34,351 nucleotides of DNA from the NCBI GenBank assembly GCA_004294845.1, contig SHOH01000014.1, positions 1-34,351 on the forward strand, read 5' to 3'. The position numbers were made by a program, and so were the translations under genes. Under the pieces are notes generated by a model that was not told where the DNA came from, made no database searches, and saw nothing but the letters and a program-made list of their open reading frames with translations. Every line of letters starts with the position of its first letter. Position 1 is the stretch's first letter. Positions 19,065 to 27,431 of the stretch are shown one piece after another. The DNA comes from Anaerolineaceae bacterium (GTDB taxonomy: Bacteria > Bacillota > Clostridia > Lachnospirales > Lachnospiraceae).

Positions 19065-22000
19065 ATGGATTATAATAAGTTAGTACATGGAGAAGCTCTT
19101 TCAAAAGCTAAATTCAAGCATCCTTCCAGAGAGTTTGGTATTATGCCCTTCTGGTTCTGGAATGGGGAGATGAGTTACGACGAAATGGAGTATCAACTAA
19201 AGGAATACTATGACAAGGGAATACCGGGTCTGTATATTCATGCCAGATTCGGAATCAACGATCATGTTCCTTATCTTGGCGAAGATTGGTTCGATAGAGT
19301 TAAATTTACCATTGAAAAGGCTCAGGAGATTGGTCTGCAGGTCTGGGTATATGATGAATATAACTGGCCCAGCGGTACAGCCGGTAAGGAAGTTATGGAG
19401 AAAAACCCTGAACTTACCAATGTATATCTTGAACTGGTTGAGGGTGATCTTCCCGGACAATTCTTTACCTTCATGGAAGGCACCGATTCCAGATATAATG
19501 ATCTGGAAGAATCAGAACCTGTATATGCATGTGCTATGAAGCTTGATGATATGGCAAATGGCAATTTTGAATATGTTGATCTGATGCCCTCATTATCCTT
19601 TGATAAGGTTATTACCTGGGAAGCTCCCAAGGGCCCCTGGAAATTATTTTACTTTATAGAAAGAAAGGCAAATTGGTATTCTGACGTATTAAATCCTGAG
19701 ACAACAAAGAAGTTCTTGGAGTATACTCACGAAAGGTATAAGGCATCCATTGGCCAGAGTTTTTCAGAGGACATTAAAGGCTTTTATACCGATGAGCCTG
19801 CTATGCACTATTTTGAAGTTGGTAGGGATAATTTCATAATACCCTGGTCCAAAAAGATGTTTAAGATATTTAAAGAGCATAATGGATACGATTTAAAGAA
19901 GCATTTACCAAAGCTTTTCTACGATATAGGTGGAGATACAGAACAGGTCAGGTATGATTTCTGGTCTTGTCTGACTAAGCAATATGAGGAAACCTACTAT
20001 AAAACAATCGCTGATTGGTGTGAAGAAAATGATGTAGTATTTACCGGTCATCTGTTATATGAGGAATCCCTTCGTATGCATGCCAGAACCGGAGGAAACC
20101 TTTTCCACCATTTGCGGCATCTGGATATGACAGGTGTGGATCATCTATACCCTCGTATCGGAACCAGAGATATGCCCAATGAACATGTAGCACTTAAAAT
20201 TGCCTCTAGCGCGGCTCATCAGAACGGAAGCGTTAGACTTTTGTGTGAGTCTATGGGTGGTGCATATTGGGATTGTACCATGGAACGTATGAAATGGATC
20301 GCTGATTGGGAATATGTGCTTGGTGTAAACCTCTTTAATCCTCATGGTTACCATTATACCATTGAGGGAGAACGCAAGCGTGACTGGCCACCATCACAAT
20401 TCTATCATCATACATGGTGGAAGCAGTATAAGCTTTTCAATGACTATATGACCCGTCTTGGATATACCTTAAGCGGCGGTGACCATGTAGCAAAGGTGGC
20501 CATACTGTATCCGATGAATAGTATCTGGGCAACCTATACTCCTCAGGCACACAATAAAATCGGTGATACAATAGAAAATGATTTTAATTATATGACAGAC
20601 AGATTACTACGTCTACATATAGATTTTGACTATATTGATGAAGATATACTAAGGGATTGCGAGATAAAAGACGGTAAGCTATGTATTCAAGGTGAGAAGT
20701 ATGAAATGCTGATGCTGCCTCCTTGCACACATATTAAATCTACAACCCTAGATATCATGGAGAAATTCGTCGCTGCAGGCGGAAAGCTGGGCGGAGATGC
20801 TTTACTTCCTTACCACTGTGTAGAAGGACAATGCGATGACATGGAGGGTAGGCTTGAAAAGCTCTTTGGTAAGAATCCTTTAGCTCTTAAGCAAGAATTT
20901 TTACAATCAGATGATAAAGAACTATCCTTAACAGTAAATAACCATGGAAGTGGTAAAGTAGTGTTCGTATCCGGTCAGGGCTTTGCTAAATGTGACGGCA
21001 TGGAGACTCTAAAGGAACAGATGCTGGCTTGTATTGAGCCTGAGATTGAAATTGACAGCGAGGAAGTATTCTATCTTCACAGAGTAAAGGATGGAAGAGA
21101 TCTCTTCTTCCTAATAAATCCTGTTGAACAGGGAGCTGACATTCAGGTTACATTTACAGGTGAATATCAACCTGAAATCTGGGATTTGGAGTCCGGTGAG
21201 ATTCATAAGGTCCTAGTATACAATGTTGCAGACGGAAAAACCACTCTATCCTTAACTATGCAGCCTTATGGCTCCTATATGCTAAGCATACATGATGCTC
21301 CGGCTCATATCCATGGTATTAGCTCTGATATTCAGATAACAGATATCGAGGATGTCATGCCATCCAAGGCAAGCATCTCATCATATTCAGATAAAGTGGA
21401 TGGCAGGGTTGAAGGAATTGGCCGTCTGTCGGAGGATGGAAAGCTTGTTCTGGCAGTCGGTGATAAGGAGAAAGAACTAACAATTCCAGCACAGAAGAGC
21501 TTGGAAGTTATTAAATTTAAAGATGAATTTGATTTTACAGTAAATGCTCCTAATGCATTATTAACAGATGAGTGGAAGATGATGTATGATGACGGTACTG
21601 TGGATGTAAGCAAGATTTCGCAGCCTGACTATGATTTTTCCGCTTGGTATGACATGAGAATGGGAGCATGGGAGATGCAGTTACCTGAAGAGCGGGATGA
21701 TAATACCTATCCTGTGGACCTATGGTATGTGACAAGCTTTAATGCACAGTATATCCCTGATGATTTAAAGCTGATGATTGACGGCTTTAAGGGAAGTGGC
21801 TATGAGCTTTATATCAACGGACGCAGAATGACAAAGGAACCTGTAAGAAGCTTCTTGGATGCTCAGATTAAGGAAGTACCTATTACAGACTATGTGGTAT
21901 TAGGTGAGAATACGGTTGCGATTAAATTAACTGTTACTAAAAAGAGTGACGGTATGGTGGATCTATTAAAGATCATCGGTGATTTTGGTATCAAAGAGGT

Positions 22001-22382
22001 GGATGGTAGAGAAGTTATCTCTGACCCTGTAAGAAGCGTTCGCTTTGGTGACTGGGTACAGCAAGGACTACCTCACTTCTCCGGAACCGGAAGTTACACT
22101 CAGACCATTACTCTTGATGAGGAAACCTGTAAGAAAGCATTGTTTCTTAAAGCAGAGCTAGGGACTGATGTGCTTGAGGTCTATGTAAACGGATCTCTTG
22201 TAAAGACCTGCTTATGGAAGCCTTATGAAGCAGACATCAGCGATTATGTTAAGCCTGGTGAAAATGAAATCTGCCTAAAGGTTGTTAACACCCTCATTAA
22301 CCTTTTAGAAGGTACCAGAAACGCTTCCGGATTATTTGACGCAACAATTGTACCCTTTGATCGGTATGAGATTTATTTTTAA
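19065..22382 (+). CDS. GH106-like (alpha-L-rhamnosidase superfamily) glycoside hydrolase, cytoplasmic
   Basis: 1105 aa, no signal peptide; 'FGIMPFWFWNGEMSYDEMEYQLKEYYDKGIPGLYIHAR', 'LQVWVYDEYNWPSGTAG'; C-terminal beta domain ending 'WKPYEADISDYVKPGENEICLKVVNTL'. Confidence 0.7.
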   Translation: MDYNKLVHGEALSKAKFKHPSREFGIMPFWFWNGEMSYDEMEYQLKEYYDKGIPGLYIHARFGINDHVPYLGEDWFDRVKFTIEKAQEIGLQVWVYDEYNWPSGTAGKEVMEKNPELTNVYLELVEGDLPGQFFTFMEGTDSRYNDLEESEPVYACAMKLDDMANGNFEYVDLMPSLSFDKVITWEAPKGPWKLFYFIERKANWYSDVLNPETTKKFLEYTHERYKASIGQSFSEDIKGFYTDEPAMHYFEVGRDNFIIPWSKKMFKIFKEHNGYDLKKHLPKLFYDIGGDTEQVRYDFWSCLTKQYEETYYKTIADWCEENDVVFTGHLLYEESLRMHARTGGNLFHHLRHLDMTGVDHLYPRIGTRDMPNEHVALKIASSAAHQNGSVRLLCESMGGAYWDCTMERMKWIADWEYVLGVNLFNPHGYHYTIEGERKRDWPPSQFYHHTWWKQYKLFNDYMTRLGYTLSGGDHVAKVAILYPMNSIWATYTPQAHNKIGDTIENDFNYMTDRLLRLHIDFDYIDEDILRDCEIKDGKLCIQGEKYEMLMLPPCTHIKSTTLDIMEKFVAAGGKLGGDALLPYHCVEGQCDDMEGRLEKLFGKNPLALKQEFLQSDDKELSLTVNNHGSGKVVFVSGQGFAKCDGMETLKEQMLACIEPEIEIDSEEVFYLHRVKDGRDLFFLINPVEQGADIQVTFTGEYQPEIWDLESGEIHKVLVYNVADGKTTLSLTMQPYGSYMLSIHDAPAHIHGISSDIQITDIEDVMPSKASISSYSDKVDGRVEGIGRLSEDGKLVLAVGDKEKELTIPAQKSLEVIKFKDEFDFTVNAPNALLTDEWKMMYDDGTVDVSKISQPDYDFSAWYDMRMGAWEMQLPEERDDNTYPVDLWYVTSFNAQYIPDDLKLMIDGFKGSGYELYINGRRMTKEPVRSFLDAQIKEVPITDYVVLGENTVAIKLTVTKKSDGMVDLLKIIGDFGIKEVDGREVISDPVRSVRFGDWVQQGLPHFSGTGSYTQTITLDEETCKKALFLKAELGTDVLEVYVNGSLVKTCLWKPYEADISDYVKPGENEICLKVVNTLINLLEGTRNASGLFDATIVPFDRYEIYF

Positions 22383-22391
22383 TAATATGTG

Positions 22392-22446
22392 GGAGGATAA
22401 ATCCTCCGTTATATTCTATGAAAAATTAATATCCATTATGGAGGAT
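22392..22446 (+). promoter_or_regulatory. Possible alternating hairpin that could sequester the Shine-Dalgarno of the IunH-like gene
   Basis: GGAGGAT (22392-22398) AA ATCCTCC (22401-22407) ... GGAGGAT (22440-22446), the last being the SD before ATG 22450; ATCCTCC is complementary to both GGAGGAT copies. Confidence 0.35.
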
Positions 22447-22449
22447 TAC

Positions 22450-23325
22450 ATGACCAAAAAACCTATTAATATATTAATTGATACCGATATAGGCGGAGAT
22501 GTGGATGATGCACTTGCACTTGCACTGGCGCTGAATTCACCGGAATTAAATATCGTTGGGATTACGACAGTTTATCTGGCTAATGAATGGCGTGCCAATG
22601 TAACCAGAAATATGCTTAAGGTATTTGGACGGGAGGATATTCCCGTAAGCACCGGTGCAGAGAAGCCTTTGATCGGCTGGTGGGATGAAAGCCGTATCCC
22701 GAATAGCAGCAAGGATTTTGGAATTCTAGATGGTAAGCCTCTTCCATGCGCATGTGACTATATCATACAAACGGTAGAAAAGTATGAAACTTTAACTATT
22801 GCAGCCATCGGTCCTCTTACCAATCTGGCTCTGGCAATTGCGAAGGCACCATACATTGTACCAAAGATTAAAATAATCATGATGGGTGGGCAGATTACAA
22901 AAGCCCATCCGGAGTGGAATATTGTATGTGATCCCGAAGCGGCAAGAATTGTCTTCGAATCGGGAGCAGAAATTGTAATGACAGGTCTCGACGTTACCAA
23001 TCGTTGTACATTTACAAGAGATGATATTGAATATGTTAAAAACATCGGTAATGAGCGAACAAATCTCCTAGGAGAGATGCTTGATACCTTCTGTGAAAAA
23101 TTTGGTTTCCTTCCTGTCTTACATGACCCTTTAGCATTATCATACCTGCTTTGGGATGATATAATGACCTTTGCAGATAAAAAGATATTAGTAGAGACTG
23201 CCGGAGATTACTCCAGAGGCCTGACCATAGACTGTGACTGGGGCGATGGATATCCGGTGAAGGCAGCAATTGACGTTAAGCCTGAAGAATTTAAGAAAAG
23301 ACTTTTAGATCGTATTATACAATAA
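22450..23325 (+). CDS. IunH-family (inosine/uridine nucleoside hydrolase-like) protein
   Basis: MTKKPINILIDTDIGGDVDDALALALAL, 'IAAIGPLTNLALAI', 'MMGGQI', 'VLHDPLALSYLL'; start 22450 preferred because of GGAGG 5 nt upstream. Confidence 0.85.
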   Translation: MTKKPINILIDTDIGGDVDDALALALALNSPELNIVGITTVYLANEWRANVTRNMLKVFGREDIPVSTGAEKPLIGWWDESRIPNSSKDFGILDGKPLPCACDYIIQTVEKYETLTIAAIGPLTNLALAIAKAPYIVPKIKIIMMGGQITKAHPEWNIVCDPEAARIVFESGAEIVMTGLDVTNRCTFTRDDIEYVKNIGNERTNLLGEMLDTFCEKFGFLPVLHDPLALSYLLWDDIMTFADKKILVETAGDYSRGLTIDCDWGDGYPVKAAIDVKPEEFKKRLLDRIIQ

Positions 23326-23383
23326 AGTTGCTGTTCATAAAATCTTTGGCGAGACATTAAGTAGCGCAGAAATGAGGAAAAGC

Positions 23384-24793
23384 ATGAAGAAACTTGTGTT
23401 AATCGGAGGCGGTAGTGTCAGAACATACTATTTCGTTGAATCTCTGATTAAGTTCCATGAGAGGCTGGGAATAGACCGGCTTTATATAATGGATATAGAT
23501 GCAGAACGATTGTCTTATTTCGGAGGAATGGCACTTCACTTAATAAAGAGGTCTAAAAGTAAGCTGAAAGTTGTTTTAACTGATCAGATAGTAGAGGCTG
23601 TAGAAGGTGCCGATTATGTGGTTACGACCATAAGAGTCGGAATGGACGAAGCCAGGTGTAGGGATGAGAGAATAGCTCTTGATTTAAATCTTATTGGTCA
23701 GGAAACTACCGGTGCCGGTGGATTTTCATATGCAATACGTACTATTCCTCTTATACTTGATTATATGCGGATTATAAAGCAGCATGCTAAGCCGAATGTT
23801 ACCGTATTTAATTTTACCAATCCATCCGGCTTAGTTACACAGGCAATATACGATGCCGGCTTTGACGGAGTGGTGGGAATCTGCGATAATGCGACAGGTA
23901 TTAAAATCGATATATCCGATGCTCTAAAAATCGATGCTTCAGATATAGTTGTTAAGGTGTATGGATTAAACCATTTGTCTTGGGCAAACAGTGTAGAAAT
24001 AGGCGGAGTTAATATTCTCCCAAGGCTGTTGGAAAATGAAGGCTTTGTTCAGAACTTCCGCCAATTCCATTACTTTGACAGAGATTTAGTCCGGAGTCTC
24101 GGTGAAATTCCTAACGGATATCTCTATTATTACTATCACAGAGATAAAGCCTTATCCAACCTTCTGGCATCACCCTTATCCAGAGGAGAATCCATTCGCG
24201 ATATTAATTATGCGATGATGGAGGAGCTAAGGAAGCATTCCATCGAGACAGAGGCGGAGCAATGCATTAGCATCTATAGAGATTATATGCACCGCAGAGA
24301 AGGCTCATATATGAGCATCGAGATGGGTGGAGAGTCAAAATCCTATGACCCAATTGATGTAGAAAGCCTTGGAATTACTGAATTAATCGGCAGGAATTCA
24401 AGCCATGAGGTGTACGAAGGCTATGCAGGTGTAGTATTTAATTATATTGACAGTGTTAATAATAAAAAGAACATCGACCTGGCAATCAGTGTACCTAATG
24501 GTAGAGCAATTCCCGAGATGGCTCCGACCGATGTGGTGGAAGTCACCTGTAATATCGGTGTAAATGGTTTTACACCTATGAATTTTGAAAATATTAATCC
24601 CACTAATCTTATACTAATGCAAACTATAAAACGCTATGAGAAACTTACAGTAGAGGCGGTCAGAGAGAAAAACATTGAAAAAGCCATAGAAGCCTTAACA
24701 ATACATCCACTAATAAGCGATTATAGTCTTGCTAAAAGATTAGTAAAGGAATATGTAAAGCTAAATGAGCCATATATTGGTGTATGGAAATAA
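23384..24793 (+). CDS. GH4 glycosidase (6-phospho-beta-glucosidase-like), NAD-dependent
   Basis: MKKLVLIGGGSVRTYYF (Rossmann), 'GQETTGAGGFSYAIRTIP', 'FNFTNPSG', 'GICDN', 'GLNHLSW'; start 23384 preferred to 23372 because of GAGGAAAAGC. Confidence 0.88.
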   Translation: MKKLVLIGGGSVRTYYFVESLIKFHERLGIDRLYIMDIDAERLSYFGGMALHLIKRSKSKLKVVLTDQIVEAVEGADYVVTTIRVGMDEARCRDERIALDLNLIGQETTGAGGFSYAIRTIPLILDYMRIIKQHAKPNVTVFNFTNPSGLVTQAIYDAGFDGVVGICDNATGIKIDISDALKIDASDIVVKVYGLNHLSWANSVEIGGVNILPRLLENEGFVQNFRQFHYFDRDLVRSLGEIPNGYLYYYYHRDKALSNLLASPLSRGESIRDINYAMMEELRKHSIETEAEQCISIYRDYMHRREGSYMSIEMGGESKSYDPIDVESLGITELIGRNSSHEVYEGYAGVVFNYIDSVNNKKNIDLAISVPNGRAIPEMAPTDVVEVTCNIGVNGFTPMNFENINPTNLILMQTIKRYEKLTVEAVREKNIEKAIEALTIHPLISDYSLAKRLVKEYVKLNEPYIGVWK

Positions 24794-24820
24794 GCCAAAT
24801 CAATCAGAGTAAAGAAAGTC

Positions 24821-25735
24821 ATGGTTTACAATATGAAAAAAATATTATGTATAGCTGAAACCTGCTGTGATATCATATTTGGAAAACTTGATAAGATACC
24901 TACTTTAGGTGAAGAAGAATACTGCAAGCATTTTTATATAAAAGCAGGTGGAGGAGCAAATACTCCTATGGGACTTTCAAGGCTTAAGGTAGCTACAAGG
25001 TTTTTGACAAGATTGGGTAATGATCCAATGGGACGAATTGTTCTTGATGAATTAACAGCTAGCGGTCTTGATAAAGATGGATTCTGTTTGGAAGAAGGAA
25101 TATCTACACCGGTATCTGCAGTAATGAGTACACTAGAGGATAGGTGCTTTGCCAGTTACGGCGGTGATGGTGGTGCATTTGTTACAAAAGAGCAGCTGGA
25201 ATATCAGATATCACTCACAGATCATGTTCATACCTATATTGGCTATTGTCTTACTTATCCTATATTAGACCTTTGTAAAAAGTATAATAAGACCCTGAGT
25301 GTTGATACCTCTTGGATAGAGCAACCAAAGCTTAGTGAATTAGAACCTATACTATCTTATGCAAGTTTCTTTACACCAAATGAAAAAGAAGCCTTATTGA
25401 TTTCAGGCACTAAGAATACTAAGGATGCCTTATCAGTACTTTCAACGCTGACACCAGGGGTCGTTATTACTCTGGGAGATCAAGGAAGTATGGCAAGAAT
25501 TAACGGATCAGACTATAGGCAAAGCAGTGTATACTATGGTCAGCCGGTTGACACAACCGGAGCAGGAGATCTATATTGCAGCGGTTTACTCTATGGCTTT
25601 AGCCATGGATATGATTTGAAGAAATCGATGGAATTTGCCAGCCATACATCCGGTCTTTGCGTCACATATTACGGTGGTATTGATGAGATATTTTCATTAA
25701 AAAATCTAAAATTTGGCAATAGTAATATTGAATAA
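24821..25735 (+). CDS. PfkB-family carbohydrate kinase (start may be ATG 24833)
   Basis: 'AGGGANTPMGLSRL', 'FFTPNEKEALLISG', 'DTTGAGDLYCSGLLYG' PfkB signature. Confidence 0.88.
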   Translation: MVYNMKKILCIAETCCDIIFGKLDKIPTLGEEEYCKHFYIKAGGGANTPMGLSRLKVATRFLTRLGNDPMGRIVLDELTASGLDKDGFCLEEGISTPVSAVMSTLEDRCFASYGGDGGAFVTKEQLEYQISLTDHVHTYIGYCLTYPILDLCKKYNKTLSVDTSWIEQPKLSELEPILSYASFFTPNEKEALLISGTKNTKDALSVLSTLTPGVVITLGDQGSMARINGSDYRQSSVYYGQPVDTTGAGDLYCSGLLYGFSHGYDLKKSMEFASHTSGLCVTYYGGIDEIFSLKNLKFGNSNIE

Positions 25736-25763
25736 AACATTCTAGTTTTTGTGTAAGGTTTTA

Positions 25764-25792
25764 TTGCTTTTATACAAAGTATGTGGTATTAT
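25764..25792 (+). promoter_or_regulatory. Predicted sigma-A-type promoter of the duplicated-domain lipoprotein
   Basis: TTGCTT (25764-25769), 17 bp, TATTAT (25787-25792). Confidence 0.6.
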
Positions 25793-25798
25793 TAGTTT

Positions 25799-25837
25799 GG
25801 GTAAAGGATTACTCAATATTCGAGAAATCGATTACCC
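25799..25837 (+). promoter_or_regulatory. Double LacI/GalR-like operator: GGGTAAAGGATTACTC ... GAAATCGATTACCC
   Basis: Two related sites facing each other just downstream of the -10; each resembles the sites at 3884 and 4084. Confidence 0.6.
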
Positions 25838-25857
25838 TTATACATACGTTTTCTTTA

Positions 25858-25893
25858 ATCAAGAGGGAGTCAGAGATTGACTGACCCCTTGAT
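25858..25893 (+). promoter_or_regulatory. 5' leader hairpin of lipoprotein mRNA
   Basis: ATCAAGAGGGAGTCAG-AGATTGA-CTGACCCCTTGAT; arms pair with small bulges; between inferred TSS and SD (AAGGAGG). Confidence 0.55.
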
Positions 25894-25924
25894 ATAAAAT
25901 TAAAAGTTTAATAAGGAGGTAAAT

Positions 25925-27187
25925 ATGAAAAAGATTTTAACACTCGTATTAGCATTACTGTTGTTAACGGTTGTATTCACCGGATGTAAGAAAAAAGAAG
26001 ATCCGGTTGATGATACCAAAGTAGAAGATACCGACAAGGAACCCACAAAGGAGCCTACAAAAGCACCAGAGCCTGAACCTACTAAGGAACCTGTGGAAGT
26101 GCCTGCATTAGCAGCTGATACAAGATTTAACGCTTTCGAGCAATTTGATACAGAAAGCGCAACAGGTGAGAACGGACCTTGGCTTTATAGCTTTACAGCT
26201 GATAAGGGAGAAACCTTTGAGCCATGTACAATTTTAGAAGCAACTGGTGGTTTACAGCCTTGGCATCCTTGGGGTGGTAACTGGATAGGTGTCGGTATAA
26301 ATGCTGATGTACCTAATTTGGTTGAGCTAAACACGGATATGCTGGATGGCATGAATGGAGCTCTTGGCTTTAAGGCTCCTGCAGACGGAAGATATGTGAT
26401 TACAGGTTATGTTATAAATCCCTGGGATCAGACAGCTGACTTGTTATATGCAAGACTTAACGGAACAGATTTATTCACTGTACAGCCCGGTATGGCTGCA
26501 GATCCTGCAGTTGCCTTCCCTGTAACTGAAGTAGAATTAAAAGCAGATGATGTTATTTATTTCTTCTGCCCTTCAACCTCAGCTGACGGATGGGTTAGTG
26601 CTTATGTAGACTTAAATGTATATTATGAGCCTACTTCAGTACCCGAAGTGGTATTACCTGAAGCTCCTGAACAGGCAGTTTATGATGCATTTAACGACTT
26701 TGACACCGAAAGTGCAACTGGAGAAAATGGTCCTTGGCTTTACTATGTTACTACTGATGAAGGTGCAAGCTTTACACCTTGTACAGTACTTGAGGCTATG
26801 GATGGATTAACACCTTGGCATCCCGTAGCTGGTAATTGGACCGGCGTTGGACTAAATGCTGATGTTCCTGATTTCGTTGAATTGAATGCTGACACTAAAG
26901 GCGGAAGCTATGGTGCTTTAAGCTTTAAAGCCCCTGAAGATGGAGCATATACAATCAAAGGTTTGGTTAAGAACCCTTGGGAGCAAGATGCTGAAGAACT
27001 GCATATAAGACTTAATGGTACAGACATATTTACTATTGAACCAAGCCGTGGTGAAGCGGAAGCTGCTTCCTTTGAAATCAACGGTGTTACACTCACAGCC
27101 GGTGAAGAAGTATTCTTCTATTGCCCTTCAACAACAGAAGGCGGTTGGGTAAGTGCATATGTTTCAGTAACAGTTGTAAAAGATTAA
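25925..27187 (+). CDS. Lipoprotein with two tandem copies of an unassigned ~170-aa, probably beta-sandwich domain
   Basis: MKKILTLVLALLLLTVVFTGCKKK (lipobox); Pro/Glu/Lys/Thr linker; internal repeat around FDTESATGENGPWLY, PWHPxxGNWxGVGxNADVP, LNGTDxFT, FCPST/YCPST...GWVSAYV. Confidence 0.85.
   Translation: MKKILTLVLALLLLTVVFTGCKKKEDPVDDTKVEDTDKEPTKEPTKAPEPEPTKEPVEVPALAADTRFNAFEQFDTESATGENGPWLYSFTADKGETFEPCTILEATGGLQPWHPWGGNWIGVGINADVPNLVELNTDMLDGMNGALGFKAPADGRYVITGYVINPWDQTADLLYARLNGTDLFTVQPGMAADPAVAFPVTEVELKADDVIYFFCPSTSADGWVSAYVDLNVYYEPTSVPEVVLPEAPEQAVYDAFNDFDTESATGENGPWLYYVTTDEGASFTPCTVLEAMDGLTPWHPVAGNWTGVGLNADVPDFVELNADTKGGSYGALSFKAPEDGAYTIKGLVKNPWEQDAEELHIRLNGTDIFTIEPSRGEAEAASFEINGVTLTAGEEVFFYCPSTTEGGWVSAYVSVTVVKD
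26126..27184 (+). repeat. Tandem intragenic protein-domain duplication (repeat 1 ~26126-26629, repeat 2 ~26681-27184)
   Basis: FNAFEQFDTESATGENGPWLYSFT... vs YDAFNDFDTESATGENGPWLYYVT..., alignable throughout; offset 555 nt. Confidence 0.9.
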
Positions 27188-27242
27188 TTAAAACATAAAG
27201 TAAACATTCATTGCTATAAGAGTGGATGTTCCATAATAAGTT

Positions 27243-27313
27243 ATGAGGGTGTTGTAATATAGCTTCCCATACCTGCTTTACAGCAGCGAAAGAGAACTTT
27301 ATAATACCCTCAT
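27243..27313. other. Long imperfect inverted repeat / structured intergenic element
   Basis: ATGAGGGTGTTGTAA (27243-27257) pairs with TTATAATACCCTCAT (27299-27313), 15 bp with two G-U wobbles on the + RNA; encloses CTGC-TTTACA-GCAG. Confidence 0.5.
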
Positions 27314-27431
27314 TACTTAATAAATACAGTATTATTTAAATGAAGAAATCTATATATTAAATGAGTAAACACTATTTAATATTATAAGTAAAAACACTAT
27401 ATTTAAAGGATGTATAGAGTTGGAGGCTGCT

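Noticed and set aside
19197-19630. Overlapping ORFs on both strands (87, 109, 102 aa)
   Set aside because: All within the GH106-like gene, whose frame carries clear conserved motifs; the others look random.
25731-25765. AATAAAAC...GTTTTATT inverted repeat after the PfkB kinase as an intrinsic terminator
   Set aside because: Only AT-rich pairing and it overlaps the predicted -35 of the next gene; too weak to call.
25925-27187. Duplicated lipoprotein domain as an assembly artefact
   Set aside because: The two copies are diverged at DNA and protein level, so this is a genuine old duplication.
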